Under the pieces are notes generated by a model, which had not been told where the DNA came from, did not search any database, and was given only the letters and a program-made list of their open reading frames with translations. A stretch of 64,000 nt of DNA from Stenotrophomonas maltophilia (lineage in GTDB: Bacteria > Pseudomonadota > Gammaproteobacteria > Xanthomonadales > Xanthomonadaceae). Position 1 is the stretch's first letter. The number at the start of each line of letters is the position of its first letter. The stretch covers positions 1,491,189 to 1,555,188 of the forward strand of contig DEVL01000003.1 in assembly GCA_002363385.1 (NCBI GenBank), written 5' to 3'. A program made the translations under genes and the position numbers. Positions 1 through 10,200 of the stretch are shown one piece after another.

Positions 1-150
1 GTCGCAGTCGCAGTCGCAGTCATTGTCATTTATGCCTGTGCCGAGGTTGGCGGCACTGGGACCAGCGCAGCTTGATTTTGCCCGCGCGGCTGCGGCGCCG
101 TATCAGCAGGCGCAGTCACAGAAGCAGAAGCAGCAGAAGCAGCAGCCGCG
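1..150. repeat. Simple-sequence repeat tracts at window edge
   Basis: The window opens with three copies of the hexamer GTCGCA followed by GTCATT units, and positions about 116-147 are a run of AGAAGC/AGC triplet-like units. Open frames exist across this stretch on both strands but they are low-complexity (poly-Ser/Arg or poly-Leu) and I do not regard them as genes. The start of the hexamer tract may lie upstream of the window. Confidence 0.6.
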
Positions 151-197
151 CTAGCTCCAGCTCTGCTCTTTTCCATGCGCACCGACGAAGTGTGGAT

Positions 198-304
198 GGG
201 TCGGTGGGGGTGGGTTTCCGGGACCGTGTGCGGCATGGATGCCGCACTACGAGCCTACATGGACGTACTTGCGGCGGGTCCCGGAAACCCACCCCCGCCG
301 GCCC
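198..304. repeat. Large palindromic repeat, copy 1
   Basis: Left arm 198-225 pairs with right arm 277-304 over 28 positions with two G:T pairs. The 51-base core holds a perfect hairpin (GTGCGGCAT, GG, ATGCCGCAC) and a weaker second one. The core and the GGGACC/GGTCCC base of the stem match the elements at 6461-6568 and 6935-7044, but the rest of the outer arms differs in sequence while staying self-complementary. No gene is visible in 1-401. Confidence 0.75.
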
Positions 305-401
305 ACTCGCAGGCACCTCAACCGCCTGCTCTAAAGTTATAAAGCTCTCAGCCTCTCAAGCCCTCAAGTGCTGACGCCTTGAAGCGAGCGAACCATCACC
401 C

Positions 402-923
402 CTAAACAGCCACCTTCTCAGGCAGCGGATCCACATGCCCGCACGCATCGCACGTGCGCAACTCCAACGACGAGTGATAGCGATCAAACACCTTCGGCAG
501 ATCCGTCTCGATGTTCTCCAGCGCGAAAAACTCCTCGTACAACTTGTGATTGCACCGCTCGCAGAACCACATCAATCCGTCGCGCTCATGCGCCAGCCGC
601 TTGCGCTCCACCACCAGACCCACACCGCCCGGCGGGCGCCGCGGCGAATGCGGTACACCGCCCGGCAACAGGAAAATCTCACCCGCGCGGATCGGAATGT
701 CGCGCACCGCGCCATCCTCCTGCACCTTCAGCGTCATCTCGCCTTCAAGCTGATAGAACCACTCCGGGCCCTCGTCGTAATGAAAATCCGTGCGGCTGTT
801 CGGGCCGCCGACCACCATCACGATGAAATCGCCGTTGTCGATCATCTTGTTGCCGACCGGCGGCTTCAACAGATGCCGGTTTTCCTCGATCCAGCCGAGC
901 AGATTGATGGGGGAGGCAAGCAT
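402..923 (-). CDS. nbaC: 3-hydroxyanthranilate 3,4-dioxygenase
   Basis: The 173-residue cupin enzyme opens the ring of 3-hydroxyanthranilate using Fe(II) and O2, giving the precursor of quinolinate (EC 1.13.11.6). The predicted iron ligands His48, Glu54 and His92 are present, with Arg44, Asp46 and Arg96 placed as in the Ralstonia enzyme, and a rubredoxin-like second metal site is formed by Cys121/Cys124 and Cys158/Cys161. Xanthomonads are known to make NAD from tryptophan through the kynurenine pathway, which fits; no other kynurenine gene lies in the window. It is the last gene of a minus-strand run, 24 bases after the carbonic anhydrase. Also called haaO. Confidence 0.93.
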   Translation of the reverse strand: MLASPINLLGWIEENRHLLKPPVGNKMIDNGDFIVMVVGGPNSRTDFHYDEGPEWFYQLEGEMTLKVQEDGAVRDIPIRAGEIFLLPGGVPHSPRRPPGGVGLVVERKRLAHERDGLMWFCERCNHKLYEEFFALENIETDLPKVFDRYHSSLELRTCDACGHVDPLPEKVAV

Positions 924-947
924 GGGGGCTGTCCGTAAAAGGAAGAA

Positions 948-1610
948 TCAGTCGCGCCGACCGTGGCGCGGCACGTAGGACAACGCCTTTTCGTAGGCCG
1001 CCTGCAGCTCTTCCGGTGCACCCACATCGATGCCCATCTCACGCACCCGGCCATCCTTCAGGCTGTATACCCAGCCGTGCACCATCAGCTTCTGGCCGCG
1101 TGCCCAGGCGTCCTGCACAATCGTCGAGCGGCACGCATTGACCACCTGCTCGATCACGTTCAACTCGCACAGGCGCGCATGCTTCAGCGCCGGGTCCTCG
1201 ATCGCGTCCATGATCGCCGAGTGCTTCTGCGCCACGTCACCCACGTGGCGCAGCCAGTTGTCGGCCAGGCCGACGCGGGTGTTGTTCAAGCTGGCGTGCA
1301 CGCCGCCGCAGCCGTAATGGCCCACGATCAGGATGTGCTTCACCTTCAGCTGATCCACCGCGTACTGGATCACGCTCAGGCAGTTCAGATCCGTATGCAC
1401 CACGACGTTGGCCACGTTGCGGTGCACGAACACCTCGCCCGGTGCCATGCCGATGATCTGGTTGGCTGGTACACGGGAGTCGGAGCAGCCGATCCATAGG
1501 TATTCCGGGTGCTGTTGCTTGGCCAGCTGGTGGAAGAACTCCGGGTCTTCTTTCTCGATCCGGTCGGCCCATTCGCGGTTGTTCTGCAGCAGCTTGTGGA
1601 TGTCTTTCAT
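948..1610 (-). CDS. can: Beta-class carbonic anhydrase
   Basis: Cytoplasmic zinc enzyme interconverting CO2 and bicarbonate, which supplies bicarbonate for carboxylation reactions. The protein has 220 residues, the usual length of the E. coli Can type. The zinc ligands and catalytic dyad fall at the same numbers as in E. coli Can: Cys42, Asp44, Arg46, His98 and Cys101, within the motifs CSDSR and GHYGCG. It is preceded by a purine-rich ribosome site (AGGGACC) and lies 75 bases after the PaiB-like gene in the same minus-strand run. Confidence 0.95.
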   Translation of the reverse strand: MKDIHKLLQNNREWADRIEKEDPEFFHQLAKQQHPEYLWIGCSDSRVPANQIIGMAPGEVFVHRNVANVVVHTDLNCLSVIQYAVDQLKVKHILIVGHYGCGGVHASLNNTRVGLADNWLRHVGDVAQKHSAIMDAIEDPALKHARLCELNVIEQVVNACRSTIVQDAWARGQKLMVHGWVYSLKDGRVREMGIDVGAPEELQAAYEKALSYVPRHGRRD

Positions 1611-1685
1611 CGTGCGGGGTCCCTGGCGTCGGGTGGGGGCAAGGCGCGGCCAGCGTGGCCGCGTCGTCGCAGGAAATAGGGAGGG

Positions 1686-2324
1686 TCAGTCGGCGGCAGT
1701 GCCGCCCTCACGGCGCCAGCGCATCCACTGCGCCAGCTCGCGAGATGTCGGGGCGTCCAGTGCCGACAGCGCATCGATCACGCTGGACTGGTTGGCCTCG
1801 GGGTGGTTCTGGCTGAGCTTGAGTTTGATCTGCACCTGCGCCGGGCGGAAACGGAAACCGACGATGCCGCCGAGCATGCGCTGCTGGCGGGGCTCGATCG
1901 GCAGCAGATCCCAGTCGCCGCCGACCTGCGCTTCGTAGTGCGCGCTCAGGCCGTCCAGCATGGCGATCAATGTGTCCGGATCAGTGGTCGGTTCCAGCAC
2001 GCCACGCAGTTCCGCGGCGGCGTAGTTCCACGTCGGTACGCGTGCCTGCGCGGCTTTGTCCGGATACCAGCCCGGCGACACGTATGCATGCGGGCCGTGC
2101 ACCAGCATCAACGCGGGGCCGGCATGGCCGGCCTGCGGGTTGGGCTTGGCCCAGTGACCTTCGATCAGGATGCCGTCGGCGTCGCGTCGGTACAGCACCG
2201 GCATCCGCGTGGCCTGCGGCAGACCGTCGGCCCCGGTGGTGACCAGCGTGACGAAGGCATCGCGCGCCAGCAGCCGGTCCAGCCAGATCAGGTCGGTCTC
2301 GACGAAGGCGGACGGGATGAACAT
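1686..2324 (-). CDS. PaiB-family FMN-binding protein
   Basis: This 212-residue protein matches the PaiB family (often named FMN-binding negative transcriptional regulator), a split-barrel flavin-binding fold. Family-like segments are the N-terminal MFIPSAF, the HWAKPNPQ stretch near residue 60, the HGPHAYVSPGWYPD loop and the SQNHPEAN stretch near the C-terminus. In Bacillus subtilis PaiB affects protease synthesis and sporulation; in gammaproteobacteria the role is not established, so I infer only flavin binding. Its start is 6 bases after the stop of the preceding small gene, so the two are probably co-translated. Confidence 0.85.
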   Translation of the reverse strand: MFIPSAFVETDLIWLDRLLARDAFVTLVTTGADGLPQATRMPVLYRRDADGILIEGHWAKPNPQAGHAGPALMLVHGPHAYVSPGWYPDKAAQARVPTWNYAAAELRGVLEPTTDPDTLIAMLDGLSAHYEAQVGGDWDLLPIEPRQQRMLGGIVGFRFRPAQVQIKLKLSQNHPEANQSSVIDALSALDAPTSRELAQWMRWRREGGTAAD

Positions 2325-2330
2325 CGTCGG

Positions 2331-2645
2331 TTACGCGCGGGCGCCCAGGCTCTGGATCATGCGACCGTGCAGTGCGTCGTCGCTGTCGGCCTGTGGCGGC
2401 TGCACTTCATGCAGCGAGAAGCCGCGCACCAGGGCGTCTTCTTCATCCAGCCCGTCGTAGGCGACGAACTCGGCGTCGAACAGCTGCGAGCGTGCGGTGT
2501 CTTCGCTGTCGTAGCTCAGCGTGTTGCCGTCGCTGTCCAGCACCTCGGCGGTGCCGGCCGGGCGCACGCGCAGGCGGGCCCAGATCAGCGTGTTGCCGAG
2601 GCTGGCCAGGAACCACTCGTCGTGGTGGGAGGTATTGTCGTTCAT
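2331..2645 (-). CDS. Small acidic protein, unknown function
   Basis: The 104-residue product starts MNDNTSHHDEW and is rich in Asp and Glu, with no signal peptide, membrane segment or family motif that I recognise. The start was chosen because its ATG overlaps the TGA of the upstream membrane-protein gene (ATGA at 2642-2645), the usual mark of translational coupling. A longer reading in this frame continues upstream but would run through the neighbouring gene. The coupling suggests the two products work together, but nothing in the sequence says how. Confidence 0.7.
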   Translation of the reverse strand: MNDNTSHHDEWFLASLGNTLIWARLRVRPAGTAEVLDSDGNTLSYDSEDTARSQLFDAEFVAYDGLDEEDALVRGFSLHEVQPPQADSDDALHGRMIQSLGARA

Positions 2646-2947
2646 GTGATTACCATCGAAAGCAGCCAGAGCAGGGCAGCCATGCCCAGTCCAGCAAGCA
2701 GCGTCAGCAGGGAAAGCCAGGCCGGCGCGGCCAGGCCGGTCAGCGAGCGATCGCTGCTCTGGCGATAATCGCGGCCGAGCAGCCAGCGCAGCGCATCCGG
2801 GCGCAGGAATGCGCCCGTGCCGAAACGATCCGCCAGCGCCGGGTGGCGGTCGCGGATGTGGACCAGGGTCAGCGGCCAGAAGATCACGAAGGCACTGAAC
2901 CCGGCGATCGCCACGCCGACGAAACACAGCGCGAAGAACAGGGTCAT
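2642..2947 (-). CDS. Small two-helix membrane protein
   Basis: The 101-residue product has a hydrophobic segment at about residues 3-27 and a second at about 75-99, separated by a charged loop of roughly 45 residues. It is therefore a likely inner-membrane hairpin protein of unknown function. It has a good ribosome site (CGGAGGC) and lies 23 bases after asnS, so it is probably transcribed with it. Its stop overlaps the start of the acidic-protein gene. Confidence 0.7.
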   Translation of the reverse strand: MTLFFALCFVGVAIAGFSAFVIFWPLTLVHIRDRHPALADRFGTGAFLRPDALRWLLGRDYRQSSDRSLTGLAAPAWLSLLTLLAGLGMAALLWLLSMVIT

Positions 2948-2970
2948 GGCTCAGTGCCTCCGTAGGCCGA

Positions 2971-4365
<1,395 letters not shown>

Positions 4366-4517
4366 GACTTGAATCCTCTGTTGATCGACTCGATCTCTGA
4401 ACACGGAGTTTAACGGGTGCGGTGTTCGGCTTGCGAGGCATTTCTCGCGTCCGCCGGGGGCTGCGCGCGGTGTGAACCGCAGCTATGGCCGCCGAAGCCG
4501 GGCCGCGCCATACCCTC

Positions 4518-4523
4518 TATAAT
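4518..4523 (+). promoter_or_regulatory. Perfect -10 box upstream of iscA
   Basis: A consensus TATAAT lies 28 bases before the iscA start codon. The -35 region about 17 bases upstream (4495-4500) is poor, so this could be an extended or activator-dependent promoter. Confidence 0.5.
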
Positions 4524-4550
4524 GATCACGATCCGCTGGAGTTGCCTGTC

Positions 4551-4889
4551 ATGGCCGTAAGCCTTACCCCTGTTGCCTTTGCCCGTGTGCGCAAGTTCGT
4601 CGAGCAGACCCCCGGCGCGCTGGGCCTGCGTTTCGGCGTGACCCGCACCGGCTGTTCCGGCTGGGGCCACATCACCGATCTGGCCCGCGATGAGCGCGAG
4701 GGCGACACCGTCTTCGAGCAGGATGGGGTCCGCATCTATGTGGATGCCACCAGCCTGGGCCTGGTCGACGGCACCGAAATCGACTTCGGCAAGCACGGCC
4801 TGAGCGAGACCTTCACGTTCAGGAACCCGAACGCGACGGCTGAATGCGGCTGCGGCGAGAGCTTCACCACCGAGGCCGACAAGGCCTGA
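4551..4889 (+). CDS. iscA: A-type iron-sulfur carrier, IscA-like
   Basis: This 112-residue protein belongs to the HesB/IscA family, which carries Fe-S clusters to apo-proteins. The three conserved cysteines are at Cys35, Cys99 and Cys101 (TGCSGW and CGCGESF), the same numbering as E. coli IscA, and the overall reading is closer to IscA than to ErpA. There is no isc operon around it, which is unusual for iscA in Enterobacteria; the gene stands alone between divergent asnS and rpsF. The start MAVSLT was chosen over one 22 codons upstream by family length and by the position of the -10 box. ErpA cannot be excluded by eye. Confidence 0.85.
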   Translation: MAVSLTPVAFARVRKFVEQTPGALGLRFGVTRTGCSGWGHITDLARDEREGDTVFEQDGVRIYVDATSLGLVDGTEIDFGKHGLSETFTFRNPNATAECGCGESFTTEADKA

Positions 4890-5010
4890 TTCGCCCGCGC
4901 GCCGGGCCTGTTCCGCCTGCCCGGCTTGCCTGTAAGGCCTTCTGCTGCCACAATGCGCGGCTTCCTGCCTGATTCCGGGCAGGACCCTTGCCCCACCGCG
5001 TTCACCTGCG

Positions 5011-5057
5011 GGGGGCTGTCCGGCCCTCAAAGGGCCACATCCGAAAGGTAAAAACAC
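5011..5057 (+). promoter_or_regulatory. Possible S6:S18 autoregulatory leader of rpsF
   Basis: The leader forms a hairpin GGCCC-TCAAA-GGGCC (5022-5036) with CCG trinucleotides on both flanks (5020-5022 and 5041-5043), just before the rpsF ribosome site. Leaders of rpsF in many bacteria bind the S6:S18 complex through a hairpin displaying CCG. The resemblance is partial and covariation was not tested. Confidence 0.35.
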
Positions 5058-5495
5058 ATGAGTCGTCATTACGAAGTCGTGTTCCTGGTCCACCCGGACC
5101 AGAGCGAACAGGTCCCGGCCATGATCGAGCGCTACAAGGCGCTGGTCGAGAACGGCAACGGCACCATCCACCGTCTGGAAGATTGGGGCCGTCGTCAGTT
5201 GGCTTACCCGATCCAGAACCTGGTCAAGGCCCACTACGTCATGCTCAACATCGAGTGCGACCAGGCCGTGCTGAGCGAGCTGGTGGAAAGCTTCCGCTTC
5301 AACGACGCCGTGCTGCGCAACCTTGTCATCAAGCGTGACGAGGCTGACACCGAGCAGTCGCTGATCATGAAGAGCAAGGACGAGAAGGGCGACAAGCCCG
5401 AGCGTGGCGAGCGTCGTCGTCGTGATGACGAAGAAGGCGAAACCACCCCCGCCGCTGACAACGATGCCGGCGAAGACGCCGCTTCGGCCGCTTAA
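5058..5495 (+). CDS. rpsF: 30S ribosomal protein S6
   Basis: Component of the platform of the small subunit, where it pairs with S18. The 145-residue protein has the S6 fold in its first ~95 residues (MSRHYEVVFLVHPDQ onwards) and a long charged tail: a Lys/Arg-Glu stretch followed by an acidic, Ala-rich end. E. coli S6 also has a C-terminal tail that RimK extends with glutamates; the tail here is longer and already rich in Glu and Asp. It is the first gene of rpsF-rpsR-rplI, with rpsR 11 bases downstream; priB, present between them in E. coli, is absent. Confidence 0.97.
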   Translation: MSRHYEVVFLVHPDQSEQVPAMIERYKALVENGNGTIHRLEDWGRRQLAYPIQNLVKAHYVMLNIECDQAVLSELVESFRFNDAVLRNLVIKRDEADTEQSLIMKSKDEKGDKPERGERRRRDDEEGETTPAADNDAGEDAASAA

Positions 5496-5506
5496 GGAGC
5501 ACTGAC

Positions 5507-5737
5507 ATGTCCAAGTTCTTCCGTCGTCGCAAGTTCTGCAAGTTCACGGCCGAAGGTGTCAAGGAGATCGATTACAAGGATCTCAACACCCTGCGCCAGT
5601 ACCTCACCGAGAACGGCAAGATCGTGCCGAGCCGTGTGACCGGTACCAAGTCGAAGTACCAGCGCCAGCTGGCAACGGCCGTCAAGCGCGCCCGTTTCCT
5701 GGCCCTGATTCCGTACACCGACAACCACGACGTCTGA
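5507..5737 (+). CDS. rpsR: 30S ribosomal protein S18
   Basis: A 76-residue basic protein that binds S6 and the central domain of 16S rRNA. It opens MSKFFRRRKFCKF and contains the conserved IDYKDLNTLRQYLTENGKI region and the C-terminal ATAVKRARFLALIPY segment. It is preceded by an AAGGAG ribosome site and lies 11 bases after rpsF. Length and sequence are typical for the family. Confidence 0.97.
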   Translation: MSKFFRRRKFCKFTAEGVKEIDYKDLNTLRQYLTENGKIVPSRVTGTKSKYQRQLATAVKRARFLALIPYTDNHDV

Positions 5738-5893
5738 TGAAGGCTGGCGGCCTGTCGGTCGCCGCTTTCGCGGATCCGGCCGCCCGCGCTGCAAGGCGTC
5801 GGGCGGTTTTAAGGATTCGCCGTTCGGATATTCGGACAGCCATCCGCTGCGGGGCCTGAGCCTCGCTAACGAATACATATTTGGAGCTACACC

Positions 5894-6346
5894 ATGAAGC
5901 TGATTCTTCTTCAGAAGGTCACCAACCTCGGCGGTCTGGGCGATCTGGTCGACGTGAAGCCGGGCTACGGCCGCAACTTCCTCGTTCCGACCGGCAAGGC
6001 CGTTCCGGCCACCGCGACCAACGTGGCTGAGTTCGAAGCCAAGCGCGCTGATTACGAAGCCAAGGCCCAGTCGATCCACGCTGACGCCGAAGCCCGCAAG
6101 GCGAAGCTGGAAGGCAAGAGCGTCACGATCGCTGCGAACGCGTCGACCGAAGGCAAGCTGTACGGTTCGGTTGGCCCGCGCGATATCGCCGAAGCCTTCA
6201 CCGCTGCCGGCCTGCCGCTGGAAAAGAGCGAAGTGATCCTGGGCGAAGGCGCCTTCCGCAACGTGGGCGAGTACGAGGTGACTGTTCACCTGCACGCCGA
6301 CGTGGAAACCACCGTCAAGGTGGTTGTGGAAGCCGAAAAGGCCTGA
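5894..6346 (+). CDS. rplI: 50S ribosomal protein L9
   Basis: Two-domain protein at the base of the L1 stalk. The 150-residue product shows the N-terminal 23S rRNA-binding domain (MKLILLQKV, NLGGLGDLVDVKPGYGRNFL), the long central helix of about residues 40-75 that is rich in Ala, Lys and Glu, and the C-terminal domain ending at VVVEAEKA. A TTGGAG ribosome site precedes the ATG. A 156-base spacer separates it from rpsR, longer than within most such operons, and a clear terminator follows. Confidence 0.97.
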   Translation: MKLILLQKVTNLGGLGDLVDVKPGYGRNFLVPTGKAVPATATNVAEFEAKRADYEAKAQSIHADAEARKAKLEGKSVTIAANASTEGKLYGSVGPRDIAEAFTAAGLPLEKSEVILGEGAFRNVGEYEVTVHLHADVETTVKVVVEAEKA

Positions 6347-6372
6347 TCCCTGCCGAAAGTCAGGAGTCACTG

Positions 6373-6407
6373 AAACGGGTGCCCGCGAGGGCGCCCGTTT
6401 TTGTTTT
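6373..6407 (+). terminator. Rho-independent terminator of the rpsF operon
   Basis: A 12-base-pair stem (AAACGGGTGCCC with GGGCGCCCGTTT, one G:T pair) with loop GCGA is followed by a T-rich run. It lies 26 bases after the rplI stop. Confidence 0.9.
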
Positions 6408-6460
6408 TGGCGGTAGCAAAGGCAACGGCAACGGCTTGGCGCCTTGATGACATCGGGGGG

Positions 6461-6568
6461 AGGGCGCCGGGTAGCCTGGGCCGGGACCCGCCGTAAACCC
6501 ATCCATGGGGGCTCGAAATGCGCCATCCATGGCGCATTACGGTCCCAGCCCAGGCTACCCGGCACCCT
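6461..6568. repeat. Large palindromic repeat, copy 2 (inverted)
   Basis: Left arm 6461-6488 and right arm 6541-6568 are complementary over 28 positions with two G:T pairs. The 52-base core 6489-6540 is the reverse complement of the core of copy 3 with one difference, and contains the perfect hairpin AATGCGCCAT-CC-ATGGCGCATT. Apart from the GGGACC/GGTCCC base next to the core, the outer arms share no sequence with those of copies 1 and 3. Confidence 0.8.
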
Positions 6569-6785
6569 CCAGCCAAGTATCCCGTCCGGGCGGTGGGAAG
6601 AGCTGGCTTCCGGTGGCTGTGGCGGGCGGTGCCCCAGTCGGCATGTTCCTTATCCAAGCCCAGGTAGATCCACGCTTTGCATGGATGCTCTTGCTCTCCG
6701 TACCGCCTCAGTTGCGCATGGCGTGGCTTTACCCCGCTTTGATGCGCCGGCGATGACGAGCAGGTCAGCTCAGCTCAGGTCGGGC

Positions 6786-6890
6786 CAAGCGAAGCCGAAC
6801 CAAGCCGAGCCAAGCCGACCCGACCCAAGCCGAGCCAAGCCGAGCCGAGCCAAGCCGAGCCAAGCCGACCCAAGCCAAGCCAAGCCAAGC
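6786..6890. repeat. Pentanucleotide array, 21 units
   Basis: Twenty-one contiguous 5-base units, nearly all CAAGC, CGAGC or CGACC, ending in four perfect CAAGC copies. The array sits exactly between two inverted palindromes. Because 5 is not a multiple of 3, any translation cycles through a pentapeptide, which explains the open frames seen across it. Length variation between strains would be expected from slippage. Confidence 0.85.
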
Positions 6891-6934
6891 ACGCCGCGCC
6901 TCTGCTCTTAGCCCGCACACCAGCCATGTGTCGA

Positions 6935-7044
6935 CGGGATGGCGTGGGTGGGGTGGCGGGACCGTAATGCGCCATGGATGGCGCATTTCGAGCCCCCATG
7001 GATGGGTTCACGGCGGGTCCCGCGACCCCACCCACGCCGTCCCG
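6935..7044. repeat. Large palindromic repeat, copy 3
   Basis: Left arm 6935-6963 pairs with right arm 7016-7044 (29 positions, two mismatches). The core 6964-7015 has two hairpins, the first with stem AATGCGCCAT and loop GG, the second with a GAGCCC/GGGTTC stem. It is inverted relative to copy 2. See copy 1 for the comparison of arms. Confidence 0.8.
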
Positions 7045-7281
7045 CCACGCACCAACCTGAAATGCCGCTTCTGCATTGGCCTTGGCTCCAGCTCCAGCTA
7101 CGGCGACACCCAACACCAGCGCCCGCAGCCCGCTGAACACCCGCCCCGTTATACTCAGGCTATCGCGTCGCCCCCAGGACCATTGAAACCCTGCAACATC
7201 AATGGTTTGAAGGGTAAATTCGCTCCGTAATCCACCATGGTGGGGGTCGTTTCAGACCTTCGCCCGGAAAACCAACACGCC

Positions 7282-10200
7282 ATGCGTCTGTCCACGATCA
7301 AGCTGTCCGGATTCAAATCCTTCGTCGATCCGACCACGCTGCACCTGCCGACCAACATGACCGGCGTGGTGGGGCCCAATGGCTGTGGCAAATCCAACAT
7401 CATCGACGCCGTGCGCTGGGTCATGGGCGAAAGCTCCGCCAGCCGCCTGCGCGGCGACTCGCTCACCGACGTCATCTTCTCCGGCTCCTCCGCCCGCAAG
7501 CCCGTCTCGCAGGCCACCGTCGAACTGATCTTCGACAACACCGACCACACCATCTCCGGCGAGTACGCCTCGTTCAACGAGATCTCGGTCAAGCGCCAGG
7601 TCAGCCGCGACGGCAGCAGCAACTATTACCTCAACGGCACCAAATGCCGCCGGCGCGACATCACCGATCTGTTTCTCGGCACCGGCCTGGGGCCGCGCAG
7701 CTACTCGATCATCGAGCAGGGCATGATCAGCCAGATCATCGAGGCCCGGCCAGAAGACCTGCGTGTGTACCTGGAAGAGGCCGCCGGCATCTCCAAGTAC
7801 AAAGAGCGCCGCAAGGAAACCGAAACCCGTATCCGCCACACCCGCGAAAACCTGGATCGCCTTGGCGATCTTCGCGAGGAAATCGGCAAGCAGCTCGAGC
7901 ATCTCAAGCGCCAAGCGCGCCAGGCCGAGCAATACCAGGCGCTGCAGGAAGAACGCAAGATCAAGGACGCCGAGTGGAAGGCGCTGGAATACCGCGGCCT
8001 GGATGGGCGCCTGGGCGGCCTGCGCGAAGCGCTGTCGCGCGAGGAAACGCGTCTGCAGCAGTTGATCGCCGAACAGCGTGACGCCGAAGCCCGTATCGAA
8101 ACCAGCCGCCTGCGCCGCGAAGAAGCCTCCGATGCGCTCAATACCGCGCAGGCCGAGGTGTACCAGGTCGGCAGCACGCTGGCCCGACTGGAACAGCAGA
8201 TCCATCACCAGCGCGAGATGTCGCAGCGCTTGAACAAGGCGCGCGATGAGGCACAGCAGGCGCTGGCCGATCTGGGTCAACACATCAGTGGCGATGAGGC
8301 CAAGCTGATGGTGTTGCGCGAGGCGGTGGACGATGCCGAGCCGCGCCTGGAGCAGTTGCAGGAAGAAAACGAAATCAAGCAGGAAGCCCTGCGCGATGCC
8401 GAGGCGCGGCTGGCCGATTGGCAGCAGCGCTGGGAAGCCCATACCCGCAATACCTCGGAAGCCTCGCGCGCCGGTGAAGTCGAGCGCACCCGCGTGGACT
8501 ATCTGGACCGCCAGGTGCTGGAAGCCGACCGCCGTCGCGAGTCGCTGCAGGCCGAGCGCGCCGGGCTGGATCTGGACGCATTGGCCGAGGTGTTCGAGGA
8601 GCTGCATATCCAGCACGAGACCCAGAAGGCCTCGCTGGACACACTCAACGAGCGGGTGGAAGAACGCAAACTTGCCGTGGCCGGGCTGCAGGATCGCCAG
8701 CGCACCGGGCAGACCGAGCTGGCCGAGATCCGCAAGCAGGCCCAGGCCGCACGCGGCCGGTTGTCCTCGCTGGAAACCCTGCAGCAGGCCGCCTTGGGTC
8801 AGGAGCAGGGTGCCGCCGTGGCATGGCTGAAGGCACGGGGGCTGGACTCCGGTGCGCGCGTCGGCGAGCGCCTGACCGTGGAAAGCGGCTGGGAGAACGC
8901 CGTGGAAAGCGCGCTCGGTCAGCTGATCGAGGGTGTGCTGGTCGATTCCCCGGAGTCACTGGTCGATGCGCTGAGCGAACTTGGCGAAGGCCGCATCGCG
9001 CTGGTGTCGGCCGAACAGGAGGCGCTGACCGTTGCGCCGACGTCGCTGGCGGCGAAGGTGCAGGGCCCGACCGCGATCCGTCGCCTGCTGGCGCGCCTGC
9101 ACGCGGCCGACGATCTTGAGTCGGCGCGTGCACTGCAGGCCACGCTGGGTGACGGCGACTCGGTGATTACCCGCGGTGGCGAGCGCTTGGGCGAGGGCTG
9201 GGTGCGCGTGTCGCGCTCCGGTGCCGCCAAGCAGGGCGCGCTTCTGCGTGAGCGAGAGATCGTTACCCTGCGCGAGCAGATTGAAACGCTGCAGGACCGC
9301 GAAGCGGCCCTGGAACAGCAGCTGGCCGGATTCCGTGACCAGTTGCTGGCCGGCGAGCAGCAGCGCGAGGACGCACAGCGCCAGTTGTACCTGGCCCATC
9401 GCAGCGTCTCCGAACTTGGTGGTCAGCTGCAGAGTCAGCAGGGCAAGGTGGAGGCTGCACGCACCCGCATCGATCGCATCGAAGGCGAACTGGTGCAGCT
9501 GCTGGAAACGCTGGATGCCGGCCGCGAGCAGGTGCGTGAAGCACGCGCGCGGCTGGACGATGCAGTGACCAGCATGGGCGATCTGGAGTCGGTCCGCGCC
9601 GCGCTGGAGGGTGAGCGCCGCCAGTTCACCGATGCCCGTGATCAGGCGCGCGATCAGGCACGCAACGTACGCGAAGCGGCGCATTCGCTGGCCCTGACCC
9701 TGGAATCGCAACGCGCGCAGATTGCATCGTTGAGCCAGGCGCTGGAGCGCATGAGCACTCAGCGAGGCCAGTTGGACACCCGTCTGGGTGAGCTGCACTC
9801 GCAGCTGGATGAAGGTGATTCGCCGGTCAAGGCGCTGGAAGCCGAGCATCAGAACGCGCTTGGTGAGCGGGTGCGCGCCGACCGTGTGTTGGGTGAGGCG
9901 CGCACGTTGCTGGATGGCATCGATGCCGAGTTGCGCACTTTCGAACAGACGCGCCACCAGCGCGACGAACAGGCACTTGCGCAGCGCGAGCGGATTTCCC
10001 AGCGCAAACTCGACCAGCAGGCGCTGGTGCTCAGTGCCGACCAGCTGTCGGCCTCGGTGGAGAAGGTCGGCTTCGTGCTGCAGGACGTGATCAACGGCCT
10101 GCCCGAGGATGCGCGCATCACCGATTGGGAACAGACGGTCCATCAGATCGACGGCCGCATGCGTCGCCTGGAGCCGGTGAACCTGGCCGCCATCCAGGAA

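Larger units (their letters stand above)
6408..7281. other. Gene-free repeat region before smc
   Basis: This 874-base gap contains two inverted copies of a structured palindrome (6461-6568 and 6935-7044) and between them a pentanucleotide array (6786-6890). Several open frames cross it but their translations simply follow the repeats and none has a family signature. The final ~230 bases before the smc start should contain the smc promoter; I see no convincing -10/-35 pair. Confidence 0.65.

Noticed and set aside
6444..6911. Frame translating the pentanucleotide array
   Set aside because: Repetitive pentapeptides arise from the 5-base period; no independent coding evidence.
6700..7060. CRISPR array
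   Set aside because: Repeats are contiguous 5-base units and two inverted palindromes, not direct repeats with unique spacers, and no cas genes exist.
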